A stretch of 17,280 bases of DNA. Source: Pseudomonadota bacterium. Lineage in GTDB: Bacteria > CALINM01. Position numbers and translations under genes: made by a program. A model generated the notes under the pieces. That model saw only the letters and a list, made by a program, of their open reading frames with translations, did no database searches and was not told where the DNA came from. Numbering within the stretch: the first letter of the stretch is position 1; every line of letters begins with the position of its first letter. The stretch covers positions 1-17,280 of the forward strand of contig JAOAGA010000035.1 in the NCBI GenBank assembly GCA_026415985.1. Direction: 5' to 3'. Positions 1-8,053 of the stretch are shown one piece after another.

Positions 1-19
1 AGATGTGTATAAGAGACAG
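1..19. other. Residual Tn5 mosaic-end / Nextera adapter
   Basis: The first 19 bases read AGATGTGTATAAGAGACAG, which is exactly the hyperactive Tn5 mosaic end found in transposase-based library adapters. It is at the very edge of the window and interrupts an open reading frame. It is best read as untrimmed adapter at a contig end. Bases 1-19 should not be treated as genomic, and the residues they would encode in the neighbouring gene are false. Confidence 0.95.
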
Positions 20-589
20 GCCCTGCATTGAAGAGCTCATAATAAACGGAATAATCTCTACTGGTCCAGCCTTTACACCCATCTGAACGCCTACCTGCAT
101 ACCATATAAAGAAACAGAGTAAGAAGAAGAGCTGTTAATAAGTCCTGTTGTTTTTGTTGTCCCGTTTATGGCGGTTATGGTAGGGCCTAAAAAAACGATC
201 ATACTGACTATATCGGTCTTAAAAGGTTGTAACTCAAGATTAAAACTCAAATTAACATTAGCTGCTTCCTGTTCCGTCTTTAATCCGGGAGTTTTTATAT
301 CTCCTGAGGTAGAATAAACCCCTACAGAAAAATCACCTGCAAAATAATCTGAAAAGGCTTTTCTTCCTATTAGGTTTAAACCTGCACCGGTCATATCAAC
401 TGTAGTATTAGGGATAGTTCCATCATCTTCAACGGTCAAATAACTTAACCCAAACTTGAAATCGCTCTTTCCTTCAGAAAAAGAGGGGGATACAATTGGC
501 GGTGGTGTGATTGAAAGATTAGTTTGATTGGCGTAGACATTAAAAGCTGATAAAAAGAAGATAAAAAATAACAAAAAAGGTTTCTTCAT
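20..589 (-). CDS. Secreted or outer-membrane beta-barrel-like protein, 3' end missing
   Basis: The frame opens at an ATG (589-587) with a perfect Shine-Dalgarno (AAGGAGG, 594-600) four bases upstream. It stays open for about 190 codons until it runs into the adapter at the contig end, so the C-terminus is missing. The first 20 residues (MKKPFLLFFIFFLSAFNVYA) form a clear Sec signal peptide with a likely cut after Ala20. The mature part is rich in Ser, Thr, Gly and alternating hydrophobic residues (for example FKFGLSYLTV, FAGDFSVGVY, VNLSFNLELQPF), which suits amphipathic beta strands of an outer-membrane barrel. I do not recognise a family, and the function is unknown. It follows aroB by 53 bases and has its own candidate promoter, so it need not belong to the pil-aro operon. 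Confidence 0.8.
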
Positions 590-593
590 ATTA

Positions 594-600
594 CCTCCTT
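594..600 (-). promoter_or_regulatory. Strong Shine-Dalgarno of the truncated membrane-protein gene
   Basis: AAGGAGG on the minus strand lies four bases before the ATG at 589. It is the best anti-16S match in the window and fixes the start of the truncated gene. Confidence 0.8.
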
Positions 601-623
601 TTTTTATAAATAATAATGTAATA

Positions 624-652
624 ATTTTAGCTAATTTACAGATTACAAACAA
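624..652 (-). promoter_or_regulatory. Candidate sigma-70 promoter for the truncated membrane-protein gene
   Basis: Read on the minus strand, TTGTTT (652-647) is followed after 17 bases by TAAAAT (629-624). The -10 matches consensus at five of six positions; the -35 matches at three. It overlaps the aroB stop codon and would start transcription roughly 25-30 bases upstream of the ATG. I see no hairpin plus T-run terminator between aroB and this gene, so read-through from aroB is also possible. Such matches are common in AT-rich DNA. Confidence 0.35.
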
Positions 653-1734
653 ATTTGATTTTTATTTAGATTATAATAACCTTCAAGGGCCATGTCTAAT
701 AGTCTCTCATCAACTATCTCTCCGCAACTTGCCTTTCCGATATCTTTCAGAAGCACCCACTCCACTTCCTTGTTTTTTCTTTTTTTGTCATAAATAAAGC
801 TTTCTTTCATTCTGTTAACCGGATATTTTGCCTTTAAGCTATAATCATATTTTTTCAAAAGACCTATAATCCTTTTTAACTTGTTTAAACTTAGAAAACC
901 CCTTAGATAACTTAGATAGGATTCAAAGGCTATGCCCTGTGCAACGGCAAAACCATGCATTATCTTCCAGTTAGACAATCTCTCCAAGCTGTGTCCAAAG
1001 GTATGACCGAAATTTAAAATGGCTCTTAAACCACCTTCTTTCTCATCTTTAGTTATAACCTTTATCTTAATATTTTGAGCAACAGAAATAATTTTATCAA
1101 TCAACTCCTTATCAACAGCCATAATCTTTTTTTGATTTTTCTCCAGAAGGTCAAAAAGTCCTTTATCTGAAATCAATCCCGCCTTTATAATCTCTGCAAG
1201 CCCCGATAAAAACTCATTTCTATCAAGACTTGATAAATAGTTTGTATCTGAAATTATGTAATCGGGTTGATAAAAAGTTCCAACGAGATTTTTGCCGGAT
1301 CTTAAGTTGAAGCCGGTCTTGCCACCAATAGAACTATCTACCATGGAGAGTAAGGTAGTTGGTATGTGAATTAACTTCATCCCTCTATGATAGGTGCTCG
1401 CAGAAAATCCCGCTAAGTCACCTATGACACCTCCCCCAAAGGCTATAAGACAGGAATTTCTTGTTGCCTTGTTTTCCGTAAGGAAATTATAAATTTTCAT
1501 GACAGAACTAATGTTTTTATACCTCTCACCATCTGGCAAGGTATATAAAAAAAACCTGTTTCTTAAAATATCCCTTATTTTATATCCCCACAAATTCCAA
1601 ACCTTATGGTTTGTTACAATATATGTACCATTATAGTTATTCAAAATATCCTTCAACGCATCAGTGGAATTAATTCCGCTGATAATAATGATCTCTTTTG
1701 AGCTTTCTCTGATTTTTATTAGTTTTTTTTCCAT
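643..1734 (-). CDS. aroB: 3-dehydroquinate synthase
   Basis: This cytoplasmic enzyme converts DAHP to 3-dehydroquinate, the second step of the shikimate pathway, using NAD and a divalent metal. The 363 residues match the family length. Seen motifs are DGERYKN (68-74), the glycine-rich GGGVIGDLAGF (100-110), PTTLLSMVDSSIGGKTG (125-141), and NFGHTFGHSLE (241-251). Likely metal ligands are E181 (GLAEIIKAG), H244 and H260. The last motif reads HGFAVAQG, where many family members have HGEAVA. The ATG start overlaps the end of aroK by 16 bases, which suggests translational coupling. It is the last gene of the pil-aro run. The DAHP synthase and the later aro genes are not in the window. Confidence 0.96.
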   Translation of the reverse strand: MEKKLIKIRESSKEIIIISGINSTDALKDILNNYNGTYIVTNHKVWNLWGYKIRDILRNRFFLYTLPDGERYKNISSVMKIYNFLTENKATRNSCLIAFGGGVIGDLAGFSASTYHRGMKLIHIPTTLLSMVDSSIGGKTGFNLRSGKNLVGTFYQPDYIISDTNYLSSLDRNEFLSGLAEIIKAGLISDKGLFDLLEKNQKKIMAVDKELIDKIISVAQNIKIKVITKDEKEGGLRAILNFGHTFGHSLERLSNWKIMHGFAVAQGIAFESYLSYLRGFLSLNKLKRIIGLLKKYDYSLKAKYPVNRMKESFIYDKKRKNKEVEWVLLKDIGKASCGEIVDERLLDMALEGYYNLNKNQICL

Positions 1735-2240
1735 TTAAGATACTCTTCGATGATTTCATTTGAAATATTTTTAATTTCTTTTTGATCACAATCAATTATA
1801 AAATGGGCCTGAAGATAAAATTTTTCTCTTTCATTTAAAAGACTTAATATTTTAGTCTCATCTTTTCCAATTATAACCGGTCTCTTATCTTTTTCGTCGA
1901 AAATTTTTAATCTGTTAAGCAACTCTTTACCTGTCAACCGAAGATATACTACAAACCCTGTCTTTTTCATTATATCCATATTGTCAAAAAAACAGGGGAC
2001 TCCGCCTCCCGTCGATATAACCGTTTTATCTCTCTGAGAGAGTTCTAAAAGTAATTCTCTCTCTTTTATTCTGAAATACTCTTCCCCATTTTTTGCAAAT
2101 ATATCTTTAATGGAGATACCCTCTCTGTTTTCTAAAATCTCATCCATATCCAAGAAATCGTAATCCAAATTTTTTGAGAGAACTTTCCCGGTAGATGTTT
2201 TTCCTGACCCCATAAAGCCGGTTAGATATATCTTTTCCAT
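1719..2240 (-). CDS. aroK: Shikimate kinase
   Basis: It phosphorylates shikimate at the 3-hydroxyl with ATP in the cytoplasm. At 173 residues it is the usual size of this single-domain P-loop kinase. The Walker A loop GFMGSGKTS spans residues 8-16. DMD (31-33) supplies the Mg/shikimate aspartates, R57 in EEYFRIKE and the GGG at 78-80 (STGGGV) fit the shikimate pocket, and R120 (KRPVI) is the lid arginine. The ATG lies inside the last codons of aroC (19-base overlap), and the 3' end overlaps aroB by 16 bases, so aroC, aroK and aroB appear to be translated as a coupled set. Confidence 0.96.
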   Translation of the reverse strand: MEKIYLTGFMGSGKTSTGKVLSKNLDYDFLDMDEILENREGISIKDIFAKNGEEYFRIKERELLLELSQRDKTVISTGGGVPCFFDNMDIMKKTGFVVYLRLTGKELLNRLKIFDEKDKRPVIIGKDETKILSLLNEREKFYLQAHFIIDCDQKEIKNISNEIIEEYLKWKKN

Positions 2241-3421
2241 AAATGATTTATTGAATCAAGATAGCTGTTGAAAGAACTGGTTATATCATTTATATTATCG
2301 GAACCAAATTTTAATAAAAACTCATTCATAATCCCATAGGCTAACATACTTTCTGCGACAACCGCACAAGCTGGTACCGCAGAAACATCAGACCTTTCAA
2401 AGGATGCTGACTCAGGTTTCATGGTCTTTATATTAAAAGATCGCAAAGGCTTTTTAAGTGTAGGAATGGGTTTCATAAAAACTGTAAAAACTATATCTTC
2501 TCCGTTTGTAATTCCACCCTCTATCCCGCCTGCAAAATTCGTCTTTCTATAACAACCCCTTTTTTTATTGAAAAATATTTCGTCATGAAATTCAGAACCT
2601 TCAGTGGCATTTGCAAAAAATCCTGCACCTAAAGATACCGCCTTAACAGCAGGAATACTCATAAGTAACCCACTTAAAATACCATCAATCTTCCTATCAA
2701 ACTGACAGTGAGAACCTAATCCGGGGAAAAGACCTTTAGCCACTACGGTAAAAACTCCACCTAAGGTATCTCCTTCCTTTTTTGCCAAATCAATCTTTTC
2801 TCTAACCTTTTTTATGGTATTTTTATCGGCAGGTATCCTTATATCGTTATCTTCGGCATTTAAAAAAAGCTCTTCCGGATCAATCTCCTTTTTAAGTAAC
2901 TTATTCAGCATATCTTTTGTATTAAGGCCAACACCGCCAATCTCCAATACAAAGCTGTAAATTCTTATCTTAAACAACTCCAAAAAAGACTTACACATAG
3001 CACCTACTGCTACCCTTCCCGCAGTCTCTCTTGCACTTGATCTTTCTAAGATATCTCTTATATCATTTCTTCTGTATTTAAGCAGTCCTGCCAGATCTGT
3101 ATGACCGGGTCTTGGTTTTAAAACTTCTCTGTCAGAAATCTTATCTGCAAAAGGGTACATTATTTTTTCCCAGTTTGCATAATCTCTATTTATTATTTCC
3201 ATTGTCACAGGAGCTCCTGTAGTCTCTGCAAATCTAATGCCAGAGGTAAATACAACCTCGTCTTTTTCTATGGACATCCTACCGCCTCGTCCATAACCTG
3301 TCATCCTTCTCTTTAACTCATTATTAATAAAAGAGGGGTCAATCTTGACCCCTCCGGGATAACCATCTATTATAACGGTGAGTTTAATACCATGGGACTC
3401 ACCGGCAGTTAAAAACCTCAC
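2222..3421 (-). CDS. aroC: Chorismate synthase
   Basis: It converts EPSP to chorismate, the last common step of the shikimate pathway, using reduced FMN, and is expected to be a cytoplasmic tetramer. The 399 residues fit the longer bacterial class. Signature segments are TAGESHG (5-11), GYGRGGRMSIEKD (42-54), RPGHTD (104-109) and RSSARETAGRVAVGA (127-141), with DVSAVPACAVVAES near residue 345. The start is GTG at 3421-3419; its first bases share GTGA with the pilQ stop, so it is coupled to pilQ. The need for reduced FMN is a metabolic link to the riboflavin genes elsewhere in the window, though the two sets are in different transcription units. Confidence 0.97.
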   Translation of the reverse strand: MRFLTAGESHGIKLTVIIDGYPGGVKIDPSFINNELKRRMTGYGRGGRMSIEKDEVVFTSGIRFAETTGAPVTMEIINRDYANWEKIMYPFADKISDREVLKPRPGHTDLAGLLKYRRNDIRDILERSSARETAGRVAVGAMCKSFLELFKIRIYSFVLEIGGVGLNTKDMLNKLLKKEIDPEELFLNAEDNDIRIPADKNTIKKVREKIDLAKKEGDTLGGVFTVVAKGLFPGLGSHCQFDRKIDGILSGLLMSIPAVKAVSLGAGFFANATEGSEFHDEIFFNKKRGCYRKTNFAGGIEGGITNGEDIVFTVFMKPIPTLKKPLRSFNIKTMKPESASFERSDVSAVPACAVVAESMLAYGIMNEFLLKFGSDNINDITSSFNSYLDSINHLWKRYI

Positions 3422-6303
3422 GATGCCTCAACCTCCTTAATGGGCTTTATTATGCTTGGTGTTAAAAATATCAACAATTCCCTGTTTTCGACTGCCTTTG
3501 CCTCTTTCTTAAAGAGCCAACCTATAAGGGGAATATCCATAAGGAAAGGGACCCCACCTTTGCTAACCGTTTCTTTGTTTCTGATAATACCACCTATAAC
3601 TATTGTCTGCCCATCTCTTACTAATATCTCTGTAGTGGCCTCGTTTTTATCTATGCTCGGGACACCACCTGCACTTCTAAGGGCTGTGTTTGGATTGTTA
3701 TTGCTTACTTTAACCTTAAGTATTATTGAGTTGTCCGGAGTAATTCTCGGTGTTACAGTAAGTTGTAAGCTGGCATCTATAAACTGGGTTTGTGTTCCTT
3801 TATCAGATAAGGTCTCGTAGGGGATTGATGAACCCTGTTGTATATTTGCCTCTACATTATTTAATGTAGTAATCTTAGGTCTGGAAAGAATCTTTCCTAC
3901 ACCTTTGTTTTCCATTGCTGAAAGCTGAATATCGAGTCCTGCACCACTTCTTAGGTTCACAAGAGCAAAGTTTATACCACCCCCTGCCCCTGCTCCTATT
4001 GCTGCAGGCAGATTAACCATATATGGAGCAGGCGTTACACCTGTTCCAGTTAAGTCCAGAGATCCCATATTACCTACATTAGTAGGATTAGGTCCACCAA
4101 CACCCGCTCTATATCTATCTCCTATTGTCTGAGATAATTTTACTCCCCACTGAATACCCATCTCTTTACTAAAATCGGAGCTCGCCTCTACAACCCTTGC
4201 TTCAATTACAACCTGCTGTGGGGGGGTATCTAATTTTACTATCAGCTTCTTGGCTTCATCAATATTATCTTTTATGTCGTTTATTATAAGAGAGTTATTT
4301 CTTTTATCGATAGTTACGCTACCACGAGAACTCAGAAGAGGTTTAATCTTATCAACAAAATCATTTGCTTCCGCATAATTAATGGGTACTATTTCAAGTA
4401 TCAGGTTTTCAACCTTTTCCCTAATCTTACTCGCAGCAAGAAGATCCTCCTGCTCCCTCTTAAGTCTGTCCTTAGGCATAACTCTTAAAATATTTCCAAC
4501 CTTTTTCATACCTAAGTTATTAACTTCCATAACAACATCAAGCACCTGATCCCAAGGGACTTCCTCAAGCTGTATGCTTAACCTGCCTTTAACATCATCA
4601 CTGGTAACGATATTCAAAATCTCGCCGTCTAACTTGGCAACCTCCGTTAACAGCTTGAAGATATGCTGTATCTCTGCATCTTTTAGATTGATCGTTATAG
4701 GTCTTCCTTTATATCTGCTATCTATCTGTTGCTTCTGTTTATCTTCCTTTGTTTCAGAAACCGCTGGCTCTTCCTTAGATTTAATAGTTATAACTGTTTC
4801 TTTAGCCTTCTCTTCCTTTTTGACCTCTATCTTCTTTTCAGGCTCTTTCTTTTCTTCCTTTTTGACAACATCTATCTTTTTTTCTTCCTTAGGCCTTATC
4901 TCCTCTTTTGGTTTTTCCTCAACCTTAGCCTTTTCTTCAGTCTTTACAGGTTCTTTCTTCTCTGCTTTTATCTCTTCCTGCTTAGGTTCCGCCTTTTTTT
5001 CTACAGCAATAACTTCTTCTTTAGGTTTTGGTTTAACCTCTTCCTTAGGTTTCTCTTCAATCTTTGGTGCCTCTTTTTTCTCTATCCTGCTTTCCTCAAC
5101 CTTTGGTGTTTCTTTGGGTAACGGTGCAGGTGCAGGAGTAGGTGGAGTTACCTGCTTTACTAACTCCTTCGGTTTATCTTCAGCCTTTGCAATAACCTTT
5201 TCCTTATTAAACTCAATTACTATATCTTTTCCTGCCTTTTCTGTCCTGTAACTTATTGGATCCTTTAAAATTGCAACAAACCTAACCCTATTTTCTTCTT
5301 CCGGTTTAACCTGATATAAAGTAAAGCTACTCAGAAGCTCACTGACCTCTTTTATATCATAGGTTTTCTGAATAGCCTTGTTCAGCCTTACACCTTTAAA
5401 CTCAAAGACCAGAACGGTATCACTAAGCTTATAGACTTTATAATCTGCGTTATGAATATCCTTAAATCTAAATAAATTTCTCTTGGGTTCAGGTATAAAA
5501 TCGACTGTATCAAGAGTCAAATAGATGACTTTTTCATCCTTTTTCTCCATTTCTTCTGTAGATAGCTCAATAACAAGCTTATCCTTTTCTGCCCTTGAGA
5601 TAAAAACAGGGACTTTATCAATGTTTATATCTATAAAAAGTCTTGTTAGATTGGGAAAGGGTTCAACCCTGATGGACTTAACAATATTATTATTTGTTAT
5701 AAAATTTTTCTGAGACAGACTATACTTGGCGCTTTGAATATCAAAAACAAGTCTTAAAGGGTTTTTTAGTACATAGTTTAAAGCATCGGGTTTGCCGGAG
5801 GTCTCAACTATGGCAACAAACTTTTTATTATCACCGGAAAAAAGTATATTGTTTATTGTTATAGGTTCTGACTTGGTCTGTTCTTCCTTGACAAATGTAT
5901 CTTTTTTTATATAAACAGTTATTCCCTGTGCAAGCCTCTCTATGGCAAACTCCGGCTTTTTTGTAAAAAGAATCTCAATCTTTCCGGTATAGTTCTCCTG
6001 ACGTCCCAATTGTGTAATTTTGTAAGACTTGATAAACCCCTTGTTTACCACCTTCTCACCGACGAAATTCCCAAAATCGATTACAGGAAATTCAAGAATA
6101 AGTTTTGGCGGGTTTTCTTCACTGTAGCTGGTATATACAAGACTTTTGTCTGAAAAAACCTTGAAAAGATAGGACGTGTTGTCTTCAGCTAAATCTATCG
6201 ACTGTACCTTCACTCTGAGTCTCTCAATATTCTGCGAGTGAGAAAGGCTAACAAATGATATGTAAATTATAAAGAAAAAAATTGGAATCTTTTTTAATCT
6301 CAT
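3418..6303 (-). CDS. pilQ: Type IV pilus secretin PilQ
   Basis: It forms the outer-membrane ring through which type IV pili extend. The 961 residues begin with a signal peptide (about 1-23, ending SLSHSQ). Three AMIN-like beta segments that would bind peptidoglycan follow (roughly 28-132, 147-250, 258-372). Next is a long Lys/Glu/Pro-rich linker (about 374-530), an STN/N0 domain (about 535-612), an N1/NolW-type domain (about 635-695) and the secretin barrel (about 695-955), which carries the hallmark GVPFLMDIPLIGWLF (917-931). It starts nine bases after pilP. The pilP stop and the Shine-Dalgarno share TAGGAG, and AGGAGCTTCCT there could fold into a very small hairpin. The 3' end overlaps aroC by four bases. 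The linker is longer and more charged than I would expect. Confidence 0.96.
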   Translation of the reverse strand: MRLKKIPIFFFIIYISFVSLSHSQNIERLRVKVQSIDLAEDNTSYLFKVFSDKSLVYTSYSEENPPKLILEFPVIDFGNFVGEKVVNKGFIKSYKITQLGRQENYTGKIEILFTKKPEFAIERLAQGITVYIKKDTFVKEEQTKSEPITINNILFSGDNKKFVAIVETSGKPDALNYVLKNPLRLVFDIQSAKYSLSQKNFITNNNIVKSIRVEPFPNLTRLFIDINIDKVPVFISRAEKDKLVIELSTEEMEKKDEKVIYLTLDTVDFIPEPKRNLFRFKDIHNADYKVYKLSDTVLVFEFKGVRLNKAIQKTYDIKEVSELLSSFTLYQVKPEEENRVRFVAILKDPISYRTEKAGKDIVIEFNKEKVIAKAEDKPKELVKQVTPPTPAPAPLPKETPKVEESRIEKKEAPKIEEKPKEEVKPKPKEEVIAVEKKAEPKQEEIKAEKKEPVKTEEKAKVEEKPKEEIRPKEEKKIDVVKKEEKKEPEKKIEVKKEEKAKETVITIKSKEEPAVSETKEDKQKQQIDSRYKGRPITINLKDAEIQHIFKLLTEVAKLDGEILNIVTSDDVKGRLSIQLEEVPWDQVLDVVMEVNNLGMKKVGNILRVMPKDRLKREQEDLLAASKIREKVENLILEIVPINYAEANDFVDKIKPLLSSRGSVTIDKRNNSLIINDIKDNIDEAKKLIVKLDTPPQQVVIEARVVEASSDFSKEMGIQWGVKLSQTIGDRYRAGVGGPNPTNVGNMGSLDLTGTGVTPAPYMVNLPAAIGAGAGGGINFALVNLRSGAGLDIQLSAMENKGVGKILSRPKITTLNNVEANIQQGSSIPYETLSDKGTQTQFIDASLQLTVTPRITPDNSIILKVKVSNNNPNTALRSAGGVPSIDKNEATTEILVRDGQTIVIGGIIRNKETVSKGGVPFLMDIPLIGWLFKKEAKAVENRELLIFLTPSIIKPIKEVEAS

Positions 6304-6312
6304 AGGAAGCTC

Positions 6313-6840
6313 CTATCTAACCTTTTTTATAGGTATAAATATCTCATTTTTCTTTTCTTTGCCTTTGTCGTCTATGATAACTTCCTCTATATAGACACCT
6401 TCGGCTGAAATCCTTTTTATTCTTGCATCTTCCTGTCCAATAGGTGCGCCCTCTTTAACAACCCACCCCTTCCCTTCAGGGTCTTCAAAAATAGCACTTT
6501 TAATCTTTTTGTTAGTCATTATGCCTATTAGTTTATATTTGTCCAGCTCATACCTCTCTGTAGGAGATGGTTTTTGTTTTTTCGGTTTAACCTGTTTAAC
6601 TTCCGTTTTAATCAAAGGGGTATAAAAGGGATCTCTTATGGCATAAAAATTATATCTTGGCATATTGGCAAGCTTAGCGGATATTGTCTGAAAGGTTATT
6701 GATGGTTTAGAGGTTATATTAGCCATAGTTGCCTTTACATCCTGCTTAAGATTGGTCTGATCCTGCACCTTATTTTCTCCGCAGGAAACAACCACTAAGA
6801 CAAAAACTAAAAAAACCAGTATTAATCTATTTTTTTTCAC
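6313..6840 (-). CDS. pilP: Type IV pilus inner-membrane lipoprotein PilP
   Basis: PilP joins the PilN-PilO inner-membrane complex to the periplasmic domains of the secretin PilQ. I choose the GTG at 6840-6838: it has GAGG nine bases upstream and gives KK plus a hydrophobic stretch ending in a lipobox (VVSC, lipidated Cys20). The alternative ATG at 6870 adds ten very basic residues and has no good ribosome site, but would leave the lipobox intact. The mature protein has a disordered segment, the typical RDPFYTP motif (about residue 68 onward), a short Lys/Pro stretch, then the small beta domain (YELDKYKLIGIM onward). About 175 residues is normal for PilP. It overlaps the 3' end of pilO and is followed closely by pilQ. 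Confidence 0.92.
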   Translation of the reverse strand: MKKNRLILVFLVFVLVVVSCGENKVQDQTNLKQDVKATMANITSKPSITFQTISAKLANMPRYNFYAIRDPFYTPLIKTEVKQVKPKKQKPSPTERYELDKYKLIGIMTNKKIKSAIFEDPEGKGWVVKEGAPIGQEDARIKRISAEGVYIEEVIIDDKGKEKKNEIFIPIKKVR

Positions 6841-7465
6841 CTTTCTTTTCCTCTTTCTTGGGAAGCTCATCTGGGTTTAAGAACCTGAAAGTTATAGCTT
6901 TAGTATCTGTTGTCAAAATAATTTTACCGTCTTTAGGAGTTGGAGTTTTAATACTCAATCCTGTAATGTGTATTATTCTCGGGTATCTCGCAATTGTCTG
7001 AAGAAACTCGCCTGTCTCCCTAAATCCACCACTAAATCTAAGATTTATTGGTATCTCGGCATAAAAATCCTTTTTTATCTCTTTCTCTGGTTTAAAGCTT
7101 AATATTTCCAGGTTATATCTTTTAAGATTATTTTCTATTGAAGATACAACAGATGGTATTTCCTCGTTGTTTGGTAAAACGGACATAGAATATTTAAGTT
7201 CCTTTTCAAGCCTCTCCACCTCAGCCTTAAGTCTTGGCAGGTTGGCAGCATCTCTTTTTTTAGCATCCCTTTTTTGCGTAAGTTCTAAAATCTCATCATT
7301 TAAAGACTTAAAGGACTTATACTTACCATAACCTACTAACCCTATGTAAAGACCAAAAACCAATAGTATAAAGCAGGATACAATGATAATTTTTATCTTT
7401 AATGACAGCCCCAAAATAAAATCAAGATTTATATTTTTCAGATCTATTTTTAAGTTTATAGCCAT
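6827..7465 (-). CDS. pilO: Type IV pilus inner-membrane protein PilO
   Basis: PilO pairs with PilN to form the inner-membrane alignment complex of the pilus machine. I choose the ATG at 7465-7463, since GAAGGG lies nine bases upstream, rather than the in-frame TTG at 7486 that would add seven residues. The resulting protein has 212 residues. A short cytoplasmic tail is followed by one membrane span (about 25-46: IIIVSCFILLVFGLYIGLVG), a coiled coil rich in Glu and Lys (about 52-90), and a periplasmic ferredoxin-like domain (about 95-195). The C-terminus is a Lys/Glu tail. The gene starts six bases after the pilN stop and overlaps pilP. Confidence 0.93.
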   Translation of the reverse strand: MAINLKIDLKNINLDFILGLSLKIKIIIVSCFILLVFGLYIGLVGYGKYKSFKSLNDEILELTQKRDAKKRDAANLPRLKAEVERLEKELKYSMSVLPNNEEIPSVVSSIENNLKRYNLEILSFKPEKEIKKDFYAEIPINLRFSGGFRETGEFLQTIARYPRIIHITGLSIKTPTPKDGKIILTTDTKAITFRFLNPDELPKKEEKKGEKK

Positions 7466-7470
7466 AAATT

Positions 7471-8007
7471 TTAACCCTTCAGACAAATAAGATTAAATTT
7501 AATAATCTTAACATTACCTTTAACCTGCTGATCTAAAGAAATCAGGTTTACTTTTGTAAACAACCCGACTCTCCCCAGTCTTTCCATAAAATTCGAAACA
7601 TCATTAGCACTATAGGCTTCTCCGTCTATAGCAACTTCTTTATCCTTATCCTGCAAATTAGTCAACCAGACGCTTTCAGGAACCGCTTCTCCTATCTTGT
7701 AAACCAGCTCTGTTGAAACAATTCTTTTTGTATTCAAAGTATCAATCACACCTAACTTTCTTTCGATTTCAGACTTTTGTCCTTTAATCTTATCAATCTG
7801 ACCTAACTTTTTATCAAGCTCTGCGATCTCATTTTTTAGCTCATCTCTTTCTGTTATTTTATCTTTCTCATAGGCAACCACTCTCCAATGAACAATACCT
7901 ACAATCACTAAAGAAATAACCATAGCAGAAATCATAATAACAAACTGAAACAGTATCTTTTCCTTCTTTTCGATCTCTCTGTAAGGTAAAAGATTTATCT
8001 TAATCAT
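7471..8007 (-). CDS. pilN: Type IV pilus inner-membrane protein PilN
   Basis: PilN contacts the cytoplasmic PilM through its N-terminal tail and pairs with PilO in the periplasm. The 178 residues begin with the PilM-binding INLLP motif (4-8), followed by a membrane span (about 19-40), a coiled coil (about 45-88) and a fimbrial-assembly type alpha/beta domain (about 95-175). The ATG is the natural start because it places INLLP at residues 4-8. The nearest Shine-Dalgarno-like run (GAGGGGG) is 12 or more bases away, which is a poor spacing. A 46-base gap separates it from pilM, the largest gap in this operon. Confidence 0.94.
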   Translation of the reverse strand: MIKINLLPYREIEKKEKILFQFVIMISAMVISLVIVGIVHWRVVAYEKDKITERDELKNEIAELDKKLGQIDKIKGQKSEIERKLGVIDTLNTKRIVSTELVYKIGEAVPESVWLTNLQDKDKEVAIDGEAYSANDVSNFMERLGRVGLFTKVNLISLDQQVKGNVKIIKFNLICLKG

Positions 8008-8053
8008 CTATGCTTAAAAACCCCCTCTTATCTTTGACACTTATAAAATTTAA

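Noticed and set aside
1-19. A Tn5 or IS50 insertion end as a natural mobile element
   Set aside because: The 19-mer is the engineered mosaic end, lies exactly at the sequence edge and has no transposase or IS50 sequence with it, so adapter carry-over is the simpler explanation.
4574-5251. Long plus-strand open frame rich in Ser, Phe and Leu opposite pilQ
   Set aside because: It is the antisense shadow of the Lys/Glu-rich linker of PilQ, whose codons lack stops on the other strand. It has no ribosome site or family-like sequence.
6302-6312. AGGAGCTTCCT around the pilQ Shine-Dalgarno as an RNA switch
   Set aside because: Only four base pairs around a three-base loop; too weak to claim regulation.
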